Shown: positions 26,818 through 36,472, numbered from the stretch's first letter. The stretch is 64,000 bases of DNA from Myxococcales bacterium (GCA_022184915.1 JAGTJU010000004.1:480057-544056); one strand, 5' to 3'. Notes: generated by a model not told the origin, from the sequence alone. Translations and numbers: made by a program.

Positions 26818-28485
26818 TCAGAAGTGTGTACCAAGACCGAGCGCGAGGGCAGGGCGAATGGCCACCTGTCGGTCACGCGCCTGGGCGACCGACGCCTGGT
26901 CGAACGAGGCAACCATCAATTCGAGCTCGGCCGCGGCAAACCAACGTCCTGCGATGCGGAGCTGCGCAAGTGCGGTGGGACCAAAGACGGGGGAGATCCT
27001 TTGTCGCGAAGGCGCAAGGCCGAGCGGGTCGTCGGAGAAGGTTTGCACCCCGATCACGGCGCCGGCGCGGAACCCCAGGGCCAGCGCGACCTCGCCGACG
27101 TCCCACGATTTTCTCCCGCCCGCTCGGATGACGTATTCATCGAGCTGCTGACCCACGGGCGCCGCCGTGCCGTTGCTCGCCGGGGCCGCGGGGATGAACT
27201 CGCTACGGTGCACGCCGAGCGCGAGGTCCACGCTCATGTCGCGGAGATCGGCGGCGAGCGTGAACTGCGCACCGCCGCCGCCGCCGAGCGAGAGCACGGG
27301 CGCCATGTAGCGCCCAAAGAGCGCGGCGCTGAACGCCACGGATGCGGGACCGCCTTTTCGCACGAGCTCTGCGAATTGCACCCGTCGCAGCGCCGAAGCC
27401 GTAAGCGCCGTTTCCTGAGCGGTCGTCAACGACACGGTGCCCTCGAAGAGGGCCGAGGCGGTGCGCAGCTTCACGAGGTAGCGGCCTGGCGGCATGCGCA
27501 CCCGCGCGTTCTCGCGGGCCGGGTGAAATTCCATGCGAACCGTTCCGGAACCGTCGGGCGCCAAAAACAAATAACGTCCCCGCGTTTCGAGGCGCGCCGA
27601 GGCCGCCTGCGTCCACGATGCCGGTCGGGTGACGAGCAGGTCCACCCGTCCCTTGAGCGCATATTCGTAGGTGGGATGTTGAACGCCGCTGCGGGAGGCC
27701 ATCGTGTCGGACACGGTGCGTTCGGCGGTGTAGCGATAGGCCTCGCTCAGGCTCACGAAGCCGTCGTCGTTGTTGTCCGCGGCGCCTTGCAGAGCAGCCA
27801 ACAAGTGATGTGTGAAGAAGGACGCCTTGAGGTCGTCTGACTCCTGGGCGTCTTCGCTCTCCGTGGCCGACGAAAGCACCGCGAAGCCTTCGGGCGACGG
27901 CTCTCCGTCGAAGGGAAGGGACGCAAGACCCAGGGGCCTCACCCCTTTGACCCGCGTGGCCCGTCCCGAGCGGCACGCGTCGAGCACCATCACGCGAAGG
28001 TCGGCGGACGAGCTCAAGATGGTCTCGCGCAGCTCGTCCCACGTCACCTGGTCCGACCCCAGCTGGATGCCGTTGGGGTCTGCATGGCCTGAAAAGAAGA
28101 ACAACAGCACGGAGCTGTCGCGACGGTCTCGTTCGGCGCGGATGCGGCCGTTCAGGTGGCGAAGCGCGTCTCGCAGGCGCTGGGGGTCAGGCTGCTGGAG
28201 CACCACGGTGTTTTCTTCCCAGAACCCTCCCGAGGTGACCAGCACGTCTGCCAGGCGCCGGGCGTCGCGGTGGGCGTGTCGCAGGGGCTCCTGGCTCCGG
28301 TGTCCTTGGTTGGCTCCGATGACGAGCGCGTAGCGCATCTGGGCGCCCGGTGGGGCGGGAGGAAGGTTGGGTACGTCTGCGGTGACGGGTGCAGCGCTCA
28401 CCCAGCACCCGAGCGCGAGCAGGAGGGCCCACCCCTGACGGAGGGCCCTTGCCGGGGATGCGCGCAGGTGGCGTGACAGCTGCAT
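26818..28485 (-). CDS. Caspase-like peptidase (C14) with EF-hand-type loop, exported
   Basis: The 555-aa protein has an N-terminal signal peptide (about 1-36). A caspase/p20 fold follows, with YALVIGANQG, the catalytic His in FFFSGHAD (His134) and the catalytic Cys in VMVLDACRSG (Cys171). DNNDDGFVSLSE (237-248) matches the calcium-binding EF-hand loop pattern, as in many bacterial caspase homologues. Residues ~290-555 are beta-rich and unassigned. Basic or acidic P1 preference cannot be read. Its start overlaps the stop of the anti-sigma-like gene (ATGA), so it is coupled to an ECF sigma circuit. Its location would be periplasmic or surface. Confidence 0.85.
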   Translation of the reverse strand: MQLSRHLRASPARALRQGWALLLALGCWVSAAPVTADVPNLPPAPPGAQMRYALVIGANQGHRSQEPLRHAHRDARRLADVLVTSGGFWEENTVVLQQPDPQRLRDALRHLNGRIRAERDRRDSSVLLFFFSGHADPNGIQLGSDQVTWDELRETILSSSADLRVMVLDACRSGRATRVKGVRPLGLASLPFDGEPSPEGFAVLSSATESEDAQESDDLKASFFTHHLLAALQGAADNNDDGFVSLSEAYRYTAERTVSDTMASRSGVQHPTYEYALKGRVDLLVTRPASWTQAASARLETRGRYLFLAPDGSGTVRMEFHPARENARVRMPPGRYLVKLRTASALFEGTVSLTTAQETALTASALRRVQFAELVRKGGPASVAFSAALFGRYMAPVLSLGGGGGAQFTLAADLRDMSVDLALGVHRSEFIPAAPASNGTAAPVGQQLDEYVIRAGGRKSWDVGEVALALGFRAGAVIGVQTFSDDPLGLAPSRQRISPVFGPTALAQLRIAGRWFAAAELELMVASFDQASVAQARDRQVAIRPALALGLGTHF

Positions 28486-29261
28486 CAGGGGCGCAGGGGA
28501 ATGCTGACGTCCTGGGTGCGACAGGAGGCAGGCTTCGCTGCCGCGTCACATACGGTGAGGCGAAGCTCGACCGGCGTGCCGGGGGTCACCTCGAGGTCCA
28601 AGGGCAACCAGGTGGCGCCTTGCACGAGGCCCGAAAAGAGCGTGTCCCAGCGTCCGGTCTCGCGGGCAGCCACGTCGACCTGCCAGCCTCGGCGCGGGTC
28701 CGCCGCCACGACGAACTTGAGCACGTCGCCGGCCGCCACGTGGCTGAGGGTCTCGGGGGGCGATGGCGCCTCTTGCCGACGGGAACCCGCGGGTTTGACG
28801 GCCACCCAGATCGCGGGTGGGGCCTGCGTGGGGGCCTGGTCGTTTCCGGTCCCCTTGATGCGCGCCTGGTCCGCGGGGCCCGTGGGGGTGTCCCGGGTGC
28901 GCAGCACCAGGAGCAGCGACGCGGTAGCGGCCACGGGCAAAAACCAGGAGAAGGCCCGGAGCGCGAGGCGCGTTTTCGCTGCCGCCGGTGGCCTGTGCCG
29001 CGGGGCCGTCGCCGCCTCCGCCGCCACGCGGGCGACCAGTTCGCGAACCAGGGGCAGATGGCGGTCGTCCTCGGCGACCCGTCGCTGCTCGTCGAGCTGG
29101 TGCCGCACCATGGGCGAGGCGTCCGCCCTGGCCTCGAGGGCCTTGCGCTCGTCTTCGCTACTGGCACCGAGGGCCCACTTGAAGGTGGCCCACTCGGAGG
29201 CCGCGGGGACATCGGCGGAAGGGGGCCTGAAGGGATCAGGCGGAGGCACCGGCTTTGTCAT
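28485..29261 (-). CDS. Membrane-anchored anti-sigma-like protein
   Basis: The 258-aa protein has a cytoplasmic N-terminus (1-100) with an acidic helix, one TM helix (about 103-120, AFSWFLPVAATASLLLVL) and a periplasmic beta domain (about 155-258). The latter holds a GDVLKFVV...GWQVDVAA pattern reminiscent of DUF4384. It overlaps the sigma factor gene by ATGA and the caspase gene by ATGA. There is no HCC zinc motif, so it is not a ZAS factor. The position is the basis for the anti-sigma call; the DNA-independent binding to sigma is inferred. Confidence 0.65.
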   Translation of the reverse strand: MTKPVPPPDPFRPPSADVPAASEWATFKWALGASSEDERKALEARADASPMVRHQLDEQRRVAEDDRHLPLVRELVARVAAEAATAPRHRPPAAAKTRLALRAFSWFLPVAATASLLLVLRTRDTPTGPADQARIKGTGNDQAPTQAPPAIWVAVKPAGSRRQEAPSPPETLSHVAAGDVLKFVVAADPRRGWQVDVAARETGRWDTLFSGLVQGATWLPLDLEVTPGTPVELRLTVCDAAAKPASCRTQDVSIPLRP

Positions 29262-29770
29262 CGTCCCGTCTCCAGAATCTTTTGAGCTGATTGGCGGAAC
29301 GACTCGAGCCGCCGGGTGATTGAGCGTTTGGACGTCCCATAGAGCTCGGCAATCTCTTCGAGCGACATGCCGTCCACGTAGTGGTGCAGCGCCACCTCGG
29401 CCTGCGTTGGGTCCACACCGGCCAGCACGAGGCGGATGTCGATGCGCTCGGCTCCTTGATGGGATTGAGGCTCGGCGTTGCGGCCTTCGTGCCAGCGCTT
29501 GAGCAGCTCACTTTGACGTTTCCGATCCCTCAGATGATTGATGGCCAGGTTGGTCACGGTCTTGAAGAGGAAAGCGGCTGTGTCCCGTTCGGTTTCTTCG
29601 CCCGAGAGACGCCGTTTTAGCCACCTCATGAATGCCTCCTGCGCCACGTCGAGCGCCGCCGCCTCGTCTCGAAGGATGCGAGACGCCCGCCTGTGAACCA
29701 CGTTGAAGTGGGCCAAATACGCTTCGTCGATCCGCCGGTCTTGCCGCGCCGCTGAGCCATCGTCCGTCAT
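29258..29770 (-). CDS. ECF-type RNA polymerase sigma factor
   Basis: The 170-aa protein has sigma region 2 at about 20-85 (RASRILRDEAAALDVAQEAFMRWL, FKTVTNLAINHLRDRKR). Region 4 lies at about 118-165 (LHHYVDGMSLEEIAELYGTSKRSITRRLESFR), described here in parts. ATG at 29770 gives the ordinary ECF length; the extension to 29833 is Arg-rich and unlikely. It is the first gene of a tight block with a membrane anti-sigma-like protein, a caspase homologue and a lipoprotein, so it probably controls their expression. Confidence 0.85.
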   Translation of the reverse strand: MTDDGSAARQDRRIDEAYLAHFNVVHRRASRILRDEAAALDVAQEAFMRWLKRRLSGEETERDTAAFLFKTVTNLAINHLRDRKRQSELLKRWHEGRNAEPQSHQGAERIDIRLVLAGVDPTQAEVALHHYVDGMSLEEIAELYGTSKRSITRRLESFRQSAQKILETGR

Positions 29771-29964
29771 CGTGAAGACACCTCGGGGCCCCTGTCCGGG
29801 GCGCTTTTTCGTACGAGGGCGCCGAAAGCGCAACCTTATCTTTCTTTTCGACGGGGTGTCCTCTGCGGCGCGAAGGCCCCGACGAGAAACACCGACATCC
29901 TCACCCGCCGGTTCATGCCGAGGTGCGCTTGGCGCTGCAGTCGCTTTCTGGCATGGTGCTCGGC

Positions 29965-30288
29965 ATGTCGCTGCAAACAGAAGACCTGGTCGTGGGCACG
30001 GGAACCGAGGCTGCTGCGGGCCACAATGTGGCCGTGCACTACACCGGATGGTTGACCGATGGCACGAAGTTCGACAGCTCCGTGGACCGTGGCCAGCCGT
30101 TTTCGTTCACGCTCGGCGCGGGGCGGGTCATCAAGGGCTGGGACCAGGGCGTTGCGGGAATGAAGGTGGGCGGCAAGCGCAAGCTCACGATTCCCCCCGA
30201 GCTGGGTTACGGCGAGCGGGGCGCGGCGGGCGTGATTCCTCCGGGCGCCACCTTGGTGTTCGAGGTCGAACTGCTCGGGGTGCGCTGA
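29965..30288 (+). CDS. FKBP-type peptidyl-prolyl isomerase
   Basis: The 107-aa single-domain FKBP has [34 protein letters not shown] and [23 protein letters not shown], the full set of FKBP active-site blocks (cited in parts). No signal peptide from ATG 29965, so it is cytoplasmic; upstream starts (29923, 29953) add a short hydrophobic piece. It stands alone between two - strand blocks. Confidence 0.9.
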   Translation: MSLQTEDLVVGTGTEAAAGHNVAVHYTGWLTDGTKFDSSVDRGQPFSFTLGAGRVIKGWDQGVAGMKVGGKRKLTIPPELGYGERGAAGVIPPGATLVFEVELLGVR

Positions 30289-30305
30289 GCCTGCGCGACG
30301 CGGGC

Positions 30306-31199
30306 TCAAAGGGGCGGTGGTCGTTCCGGAAAGCCCGTGGCGAAGCTCATCGTGTAGCGCGCGTTCACCTCGGACAGCGCGCAAAAGCCCTCGCCGTGTG
30401 CGGCGGCGTACCGGTAGGCATCCACCCCGAAGGGGCCGAAGTAGCCGGCCTCCGCGAGGGCCGCCCCCACGGCGTTTGCGGCCTCGGCCAGCGCGTCCGC
30501 TTCGCTCGGGCTCAGGTCGGAAGCCTCCGCGGGCCGCACGCTCACGAAGGCCCCTCGCGCGCTCACCTCCTGCACGCAGGGACGACCCAGGCGAAGGTCG
30601 CCCGCGGCCGTCAGGAACCCGTGGCGGCTGAACTCCACGAGCGGCCGTACGAGAGGCTCCGCCAGCAACAGGTCGTCGCGCAACGAGGCGACGAGCCAGC
30701 GGCGGGCCATTTCGTCCACGGTCCCAAGCAGCCGACACTGGCCCCGGCCCGCGAAGGACAGGGGCCGCTTGAGCAGGTACGCCCCCCCGTCCGCCACCAG
30801 GTCGTGAGCCTCTGGCAAGCTGCGAATCAGGCGCTGTCCGTGAAGACCGCGGCCAAGCCCATGAGCAAAGGCCCGATGATTGACCGCGCGAAGAACCTCG
30901 ACCGGGGGATGCGGTTCGGGGCTCACCCCGGCGGCCCGCAAGGCGCGCAAGGCGCGTGGGGTGGGGCAAAACGCGCGCCCCACGAGACCCGTCGAAGCGG
31001 CGCGGCCCGGATCGCTGGGTACGAGCGGCATGCCCGTCTCCGAAAACAGAACGTCATCGGGCCCAAGAAGGCCCATCGCCAGGGCACGGTGGTGCGCAAG
31101 CTGAGCGGCGAGGCGCGCGGTGGGCCGTTGGTGCGGCCGCGCCAGCTCGAGCTCGGCGTCCAAATTCAGGACCCAGCCGAAGCGCACCGCCGCGCTCAT
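30306..31199 (-). CDS. ATP-grasp-like protein
   Basis: The 297-aa protein has ATP-grasp hallmarks: a Lys in the substrate-binding strand (YLLKRPLSFAGRGQ, about 140-152), GYFGPFGVDAYRY (about 252-264) and the metal-binding SEVNARYTMSF (about 275-285). It lacks the full-length N-terminal pre-ATP domain of biotin carboxylase types. The family forms amide or other C-N bonds with ATP, but the substrate is unknown. Its start overlaps the DUF455 stop by ATGA, so it is coupled to a diiron-like protein and to a pseudouridine-synthase-associated module. Confidence 0.65.
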   Translation of the reverse strand: MSAAVRFGWVLNLDAELELARPHQRPTARLAAQLAHHRALAMGLLGPDDVLFSETGMPLVPSDPGRAASTGLVGRAFCPTPRALRALRAAGVSPEPHPPVEVLRAVNHRAFAHGLGRGLHGQRLIRSLPEAHDLVADGGAYLLKRPLSFAGRGQCRLLGTVDEMARRWLVASLRDDLLLAEPLVRPLVEFSRHGFLTAAGDLRLGRPCVQEVSARGAFVSVRPAEASDLSPSEADALAEAANAVGAALAEAGYFGPFGVDAYRYAAAHGEGFCALSEVNARYTMSFATGFPERPPPL

Positions 31200-32053
31200 G
31201 GCCTTGGCAAGGAGGGAGCCTCGGGCAGCGGGCGTCCGTGCGGCTCCGCCACGTAGGCGATGAGGGCTTCGATGAAGGCCGGCGGCATGCCCGCCGCCAG
31301 GCGCTCGTCGCGGGCCACGCTGCGGCCGCGCATCAGGGCGGGTGACAGCGGAGCCGGCAGCAGCTTCGACCAGGTCTCGAAGTCACAGCCACCCGTCCAT
31401 GTCGAAAACCAGTGCACCGCAAAGCGCACGTGCGCCCTTTCCTCGGCGCCCACCTGCTCTTGAATCCGTGCGCCCTCCTCGTCACCCACCGCGCGAAAGC
31501 GCTCGGCGTAGGTGGGGACCAGATCCAGGTTTCCCCCCTCGAGGCCCATGCCCATCAACGCCACGAAGGCCCGGGCGTCCTGGCAGCTGGGGACGCGTCG
31601 CCAAAACCAGTCTCGCACGGGAAAATCACCCAGCCGGTGCCCCAACGCTTCGATGTGGGCGCGGTACATGTTCATGTGCCGGATTTCGTCGTGGCAGATG
31701 CGCAGCAGGCCCCGGCGAAACGCAAGAGGGGTGTCTGGAAACGCCAACACGGCCCAGCACATCAGCTCGGCCGCTTGCAGCTCGTGGTGGAAAAAGGCGT
31801 GCATGAGCTGCGCGCGCAGGCGTTTGTCGTGCAGGGCTTCGGGCTTGGGCGCTCGGGAGCGGCGGGTCGCGGGGCGCAACACGGCGGGCCGGCCGGGGGC
31901 GGCCAACCGCTCGGCCACGGGTGACTCCTGATGGTGAGGGGGCAAAGGCGAGGGCGCCAGCTTGTAGGCGAGGTCGGTGCTTTGCACGTAGGCACGGGCC
32001 CAGGACTCGACATCGCGAAAAGGTGTCAGGGACGCCTCAGGGTTCGCGTTCAT
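31196..32053 (-). CDS. DUF455 ferritin-like protein
   Basis: The 285-aa protein has helical ferritin-like metal-ligand motifs: HHELQAAELMCW (about 93-104), HDEIRHMNMY (about 125), and EERAHVRFAVHWF (about 210). These give the Glu/His pattern of a diiron carboxylate site. The DUF455 family is distantly related to hydroxylases such as MiaE (family knowledge). The ATG at 32053 lies inside the 3' end of the pseudouridine-synthase-like gene (17-base overlap). It overlaps the ATP-grasp gene at its own end. Confidence 0.75.
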   Translation of the reverse strand: MNANPEASLTPFRDVESWARAYVQSTDLAYKLAPSPLPPHHQESPVAERLAAPGRPAVLRPATRRSRAPKPEALHDKRLRAQLMHAFFHHELQAAELMCWAVLAFPDTPLAFRRGLLRICHDEIRHMNMYRAHIEALGHRLGDFPVRDWFWRRVPSCQDARAFVALMGMGLEGGNLDLVPTYAERFRAVGDEEGARIQEQVGAEERAHVRFAVHWFSTWTGGCDFETWSKLLPAPLSPALMRGRSVARDERLAAGMPPAFIEALIAYVAEPHGRPLPEAPSLPRP

Positions 32054-33068
32054 GCAAAGCTCCCGGTCGCGTCGAGCAAGGGTCATGCGCCCAGGCAGGC
32101 TGAAGATCGAGCCCCTCGAGCATGAAGGGCAGCACGGTGGCGCATTTCGTGTGACAGGCGGGGTAGTAGTGCCCGTGGTGACGGTCGCCCGAACGGGGGC
32201 TTGGCCCCCACCAAAATTCGGCCATCGCCAGCGGCGTAAGGCCCTGTTCGTACGCAAAAAGCAGGAGCTTCGGCCCTGCGCAGTCTCCGGCCCCGCCCGC
32301 AAGCTCCCGGCTGCTGAACAGCTCGCGCAGGCGCTTGCGCACCCCGAGGGCGTTCTGCAGCATGTACGTGTCCTGGACTGCGTGGAGCGCTTCGTTACAA
32401 CGCGCGCGGCGCTCGGCTTCGAGGCTCCTTCGTTCGGACACGATCGCGGCGAGCTCAGCACGCAGGCGGGCGTCCTCTTGGGCCAAAGTCCGGCGGCGTT
32501 CGCGTTGCGTGCGGTCGTCGGCCCGGCTCTCGCGGGCGAGGGCGTCGAGTTCACCCCGGGCACCGGCGCCGTCGCCCAGGGCGGCGCGGGCATGCCCTCG
32601 GGCCTGCTTGCGGGCCACGTGGTTGGCCACGAGGGCGTCGAGGGCGCGGCGCCGTTTCGCCGTGAAGGCGTCGAGCGCCCGCCGTGCCTCTGCCTCCTCG
32701 CCCTGCTTCACGCGGTCGATCTGGGCAGAGAGCGCCTTGAGCACGCGCACCCGCGGTTCCCACACACGGCGCTTCTCTTCGACGTCCCAGGTCCCGGGCA
32801 CGAAGGCCGTCACGTCCCACGGGTCAGTGATGAAGCCGGAGTAGGCCTGCAGGTAGCCGATCTGGCCCTGAGCGTCGCGCGCCACCAGCACGCCGAACAT
32901 CTTGCCGGGCTCTTCGGGCAGGGCCCACGTGCCCTGGGTCAACCGTTCACGCAGGCCCGCCGCCGCGCGCTCGGCCAGGGGATGCGGAGGCAGCCCGAAG
33001 GGATCTGGAAACCGAGACGGAAGCTCGTCCAGGCCGGGCTGGGGGCGAAAGGGGGAAAAAAGCGACAA
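32037..33068 (-). CDS. Stand-alone N-terminal module of RluA-type pseudouridine synthases, no catalytic domain
   Basis: The 343-aa protein starts FSPFRPQPGLDELPSRF and has KMFGVLVARDAQGQIGYLQAYSG, a long coiled coil (about 115-250, Arg/Ala/Glu-rich) and GDCAGPKLLLFAYEQGLTPLAMAEFWWG, YYPACHTKC and FMLEGL blocks (given in parts). These match the region that precedes the catalytic domain in some RluA-family proteins. Here the HRLD catalytic domain is absent and the frame ends soon after. TTG at 33068 fits the alignment; GTG at 33152 would add a poor lead. A separate RluA-family gene lies at 38.5 kb. Confidence 0.65.
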   Translation of the reverse strand: MSLFSPFRPQPGLDELPSRFPDPFGLPPHPLAERAAAGLRERLTQGTWALPEEPGKMFGVLVARDAQGQIGYLQAYSGFITDPWDVTAFVPGTWDVEEKRRVWEPRVRVLKALSAQIDRVKQGEEAEARRALDAFTAKRRRALDALVANHVARKQARGHARAALGDGAGARGELDALARESRADDRTQRERRRTLAQEDARLRAELAAIVSERRSLEAERRARCNEALHAVQDTYMLQNALGVRKRLRELFSSRELAGGAGDCAGPKLLLFAYEQGLTPLAMAEFWWGPSPRSGDRHHGHYYPACHTKCATVLPFMLEGLDLQPAWAHDPCSTRPGALHEREP

Positions 33069-33163
33069 CTGGCCGAGCGTAGCAGCCCTCTGGCGCCTTC
33101 GGGATGAGGGACCTCTCGCGGGCTGGTGGACAGGGTCCCGTGCGCCCCTCACACTCGCGCGCC

Positions 33164-33847
33164 ATGGTGCGTGCGGCGATCCGGCGGGGCCTGCAAGCCG
33201 CCAAAGACAACCTGAGGCCGGGTCTTGCCCTGTGGCTCGTCGCGGTCACCGTCGTCACGCTCTACTACGCGTCACCGCGCGCGCGTACCGCGCTCGATGC
33301 GCTCGCGGCCTTCAAGCAGCGTTGGGGCTATGGCTTCGCCGTGATCTCCACGGCGTGCTGGGGGGGGCTCGTGCCTCCTTTGTTGCTGCGCATTTCCATC
33401 CGTTCTCCCGAACGCCGCCCTGTGCTCGGGGGGTCGACCGTGGCGTTTCTCACCTTGTTTTGGGGGTACAAGGGCGCCGAAGTGAACCTGCTTTACGAGG
33501 CCCTCGCCGAAACGGTGGGCACGGGCACCGACATCACGACGGTGCTGACGAAGGTGGCCATCGATCAGCTGCTCTACGGCCCCCTGTGGGCCGTGCCTTC
33601 GTTGGCCGTGGCCTTTCTCTGGAAAGAGCAAGGGTATGCGCTGGGCCGGACGCTTGCGGCGTTGGACCGCCGCTTCTTCGAGACGGTCGCGCTGCCCATG
33701 CTGCTTGCGAACTGGGGCGTCTGGATCCCCACCGTGGCGGCGATCTATGCGCTGCCTCTGGGTCTACAGCTCCCGATGCAGAACCTGGCCCTCTGTTTGT
33801 GGTCGCTCATGCTCGCGGCCATGACGAGCCGGACGAAGACGACCTGA
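33164..33847 (+). CDS. Membrane protein, Mpv17/PMP22-like
   Basis: The 227-aa protein has hydrophobic segments near residues 18-35, 55-75, 80-100, 140-160 and 190-215. VAIDQLLYGPLWAV and NWGVWIPTVAAIY followed by LPLGLQLPMQNLALCLWSLMLAAMTSR resemble the DQ-P and W-P-x-Q-N-x(3)-P spacing of the Mpv17 family. This is a weak visual match, so the family call is tentative and the role unknown. It is divergent from the pseudouridine-synthase-like gene, with a 95-base gap that should hold both promoters. ATG at 33164 is preferred; 33104 adds a Gly/Arg lead. Confidence 0.55.
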   Translation: MVRAAIRRGLQAAKDNLRPGLALWLVAVTVVTLYYASPRARTALDALAAFKQRWGYGFAVISTACWGGLVPPLLLRISIRSPERRPVLGGSTVAFLTLFWGYKGAEVNLLYEALAETVGTGTDITTVLTKVAIDQLLYGPLWAVPSLAVAFLWKEQGYALGRTLAALDRRFFETVALPMLLANWGVWIPTVAAIYALPLGLQLPMQNLALCLWSLMLAAMTSRTKTT

Positions 33848-33916
33848 GCGTCACAGTCGAGTGTGCCCGGCGGCAAGACCCCTGGTCCTGTCGGAGGCCA
33901 AGGCCCGCGGGCTATC

Positions 33917-34192
33917 ATGCCGCTCGTGCAGAACGCGTTTCGTACCAAGCTCTTTCGCTACCCGGGGCCGGGGGGGTGGACGTTCGCAGCCGTTCCCAAA
34001 AAGCACGCCCCGCCGGTGACCCACGGCTGGGGCCGCACGCCCGTGCGGGCCACGGTGGACGGACAGACCTGGGACACCAGCGTCTGGTGGGACACGAAGA
34101 CGGGCAAGACTCTGCTGGCCGTTCCCAAGAAGGTGCGGGGGCAAAAAGGCCACGGCGATTCGGTCTGGGTCTCGTTGGCGCCCCGGGAGTGA
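33917..34192 (+). CDS. DUF1905 domain protein
   Basis: The 91-aa protein has FRTKLFRYPGPGGWTFAAVPKK, GWGRTPVRATVDGQTWDTSVWWD and KGHGDSVWVSLAPRE (cited in parts), the small beta-barrel pattern of DUF1905. It is often found alone or fused to YdeI/OmpD-associated domains. Function is unknown. ATG at 33917 gives the exact family length. It is 69 bases after the membrane protein gene and converges with ygiQ. Confidence 0.85.
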   Translation: MPLVQNAFRTKLFRYPGPGGWTFAAVPKKHAPPVTHGWGRTPVRATVDGQTWDTSVWWDTKTGKTLLAVPKKVRGQKGHGDSVWVSLAPRE

Positions 34193-34216
34193 CGCCTCTG
34201 CCCTGGGGCGAAGGCG

Positions 34217-36391
34217 TCAACGTGGCTTGGCCGGGGCCTTGCGTGGCTTGGCGGGGCGTACGTGTTGCGTCTTGAAACGGGTACCCGGGGGGCGCGGCTT
34301 CGTCCCCTGGGCCGCCCGGGCCTTCCAACCGTGCAGGGGGGGCTCCGGCGGCACCAAGTGCTGGGGCCCGTCGCCGATGAGATCACTTCGTTTCATCGCG
34401 CGCAGGGCCTCGCGGAGCAACGGCCAGTTCTCTTCGGCGTGGTAGCGCAGGAACGCCTTGTGAAGGCGCCGCACCTTCAGCCCGCGGGGCACGGGGACCT
34501 CTTCACTCGTGCGGGTCACCTTGCGCAGCGGGTTCTTGCCCGAGTGGTACATGGCCGTGGCGGTGGCCATGGGCGAGGGTAGATAGGCCTGCACCTGGTC
34601 GGCCTTGAAGCCGTTGCGCTTGAGCCAAAGCGCCAGATTCAGCATGTCTTCGTCGGTGGTGCCCGGGTGGGCTGCGATGAAGTAGGGAATGAGGTATTGC
34701 TTTTTGCCAGCGGCGCGGCTGGCTTCGTCGAAGAGCTGCTTGAATTTTTCGTAGGTGGAGATGCCCGGCTTGAGCATCTTCGACAAGGGGCCGTCCTCCG
34801 TGTGCTCCGGGGCGATTTTCAGGTAGCCCCCCACGTGGTGCGTGGCCAGCTCTTTGACATAGGCCGGTGATTCCGCGGCCAGGTCATATCGCACACCCGA
34901 GGCCACGAAGATCTTCTTGACGCCCTTGACGGCCCGGGCTTTGCGGTAAAGGCCGATGAGCGCGCTGTGGTCGGTGTTCAGGTTGGGGCAGATCCCGGGC
35001 GCGACGCAGGAGGGTCTGCGGCAGGCGGCTTCGATGCGCGGATCCTTGCAAGCCAGGCGGTACATGTTGGCCGTGGGGCCGCCGAGATCGGAGATCACCC
35101 CGGTAAATCCGGGGGTCTGGTCGCGTACGCGCTCGATCTCGCGCAACACCGACGCCTCCGAGCGGTTTTGGATGATGCGGCCTTCGTGCTCGGTGATGGA
35201 GCAGAAGGTGCAGCCCCCAAAGCAGCCGCGCAGGATGGTGATCGAGTTTTTGATCATGTCGTACGCAGGAAGAGGAGCGTCGCCGTACGACGGATGGGGA
35301 CGTCGGGCGTAGGGCAGCTCGTACACCGCGTCCATCTCGGGGGTCGTCAACGGTACGGCCGGCGGATTCAGCCACACGTCGCGGTCACCATGCCTCTGCA
35401 CGAGCGCGCGCGCGTTCCCCGGGTTGGTTTCGAGGTGCAGGATGCGGCTCGCGTGCGCGTAAAGCACGGGATCTGCCACCACGTCCTCGAAGGCGGGCAA
35501 ACGCACCACGGTGCGGGCCCTGTCTGCCCGCGGGCGAGGGGCGGGCTTGCGCAGGGCAATGAGCCCCGGTGCTGATGCCTGTTGGCGGGTTTCGCTTTCG
35601 TCGGCGTAGGGGTTACGTGGAGCTTCGACGGGGCCCGGCGTGTCCACCTGCGTGGAGTCGAGCTCCTCGAACCCCGCGCGGAGGAACCCCTGCGCTTTTG
35701 CGAAGGCCGTGCCTCGTACGTCGATCAGCTGCGCTGCGGACTCTCCCGCAGCCAGCCGGTGTGCGATCTCGACGATCTGCCGTTCTCCATTGCCGAACAC
35801 CAGCAGGTCGGCCTTTGCGTCGAGCAGCACCGAACGGCGTACTTTCTCCGACCAGTAATCGAAGTGGGCGATGCGCCGCAAACTGGCTTCGATGCCTCCC
35901 ACCACCACGGGTACCCCTTTTTCCGCCTCTTTGCAGCGCTGGGCGTACACGAGCAGCGCGCGGTCCGGACGCTTGCCGCCTTCGCCCTTGGGCGAGTAGG
36001 CGTCGTCGTGGCGCAGCCGCTTGTCCGAGGTGTAGCGGTTGACCATCGAGTCCATGTTGCCCGCCGTGACCCCGAACATCACCCGCGGCCGGCCCAACGC
36101 CCGAAACGGTGCGGCACTGTGCCAGTCGGGCTGCGCGATGATGCCCACCCGGAATCCATGAGCCTCCAGCAGACGCCCCACGAGCGCCATGCCGAAGGAG
36201 GGATGATCCACGTAGGCGTCCCCGGTGACCAGGACCACGTCGCACGCGTCCCATCCGAGCGTCCGCATCTCGTCGGCCGTCGTGGGCAGAAACGGCGCGG
36301 GGCGTAGGTCGCGCCGAAACCGCGGCCAGCCGAAAAGGTTCGGGGCGGGGGCGGCGGCTTCGGCACCGCGAAATGGGGCAACGGGAGGCAC
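34217..36391 (-). CDS. ygiQ: YgiQ family radical SAM protein
   Basis: The 724-aa protein has an N-terminal cobalamin-binding-like region ([22 protein letters not shown], in parts). The radical SAM motif is [14 protein letters not shown] (CxxxCxxC), near residue 380. The tail is the Lys/Arg/Pro-rich one typical of YgiQ ([19 protein letters not shown]). The substrate is unknown; the family is annotated UPF0313. The ATG at 36391 gives the usual length. It converges with the DUF1905 gene (24-base gap). Confidence 0.92.
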   Translation of the reverse strand: MPPVAPFRGAEAAAPAPNLFGWPRFRRDLRPAPFLPTTADEMRTLGWDACDVVLVTGDAYVDHPSFGMALVGRLLEAHGFRVGIIAQPDWHSAAPFRALGRPRVMFGVTAGNMDSMVNRYTSDKRLRHDDAYSPKGEGGKRPDRALLVYAQRCKEAEKGVPVVVGGIEASLRRIAHFDYWSEKVRRSVLLDAKADLLVFGNGERQIVEIAHRLAAGESAAQLIDVRGTAFAKAQGFLRAGFEELDSTQVDTPGPVEAPRNPYADESETRQQASAPGLIALRKPAPRPRADRARTVVRLPAFEDVVADPVLYAHASRILHLETNPGNARALVQRHGDRDVWLNPPAVPLTTPEMDAVYELPYARRPHPSYGDAPLPAYDMIKNSITILRGCFGGCTFCSITEHEGRIIQNRSEASVLREIERVRDQTPGFTGVISDLGGPTANMYRLACKDPRIEAACRRPSCVAPGICPNLNTDHSALIGLYRKARAVKGVKKIFVASGVRYDLAAESPAYVKELATHHVGGYLKIAPEHTEDGPLSKMLKPGISTYEKFKQLFDEASRAAGKKQYLIPYFIAAHPGTTDEDMLNLALWLKRNGFKADQVQAYLPSPMATATAMYHSGKNPLRKVTRTSEEVPVPRGLKVRRLHKAFLRYHAEENWPLLREALRAMKRSDLIGDGPQHLVPPEPPLHGWKARAAQGTKPRPPGTRFKTQHVRPAKPRKAPAKPR

Positions 36392-36472
36392 GGGCTGGGA
36401 ATAGCACGAGCCTCCTCGTTCGGCCGCGCTCGAACGCGGCGCTTCGGCGATTGCCGCGGGGGCGCGGGCGGT

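Noticed and set aside
26329-27840. A 503-codon + strand open frame
   Set aside because: It is antisense to the lipoprotein and caspase-like genes and has no recognisable motif.
29801-29831. GCGCTTT...AAAGCGC inverted repeat before the ECF sigma gene
   Set aside because: Only 7 bp with a 17-base loop and no promoter element alongside; too weak to call a regulatory site.
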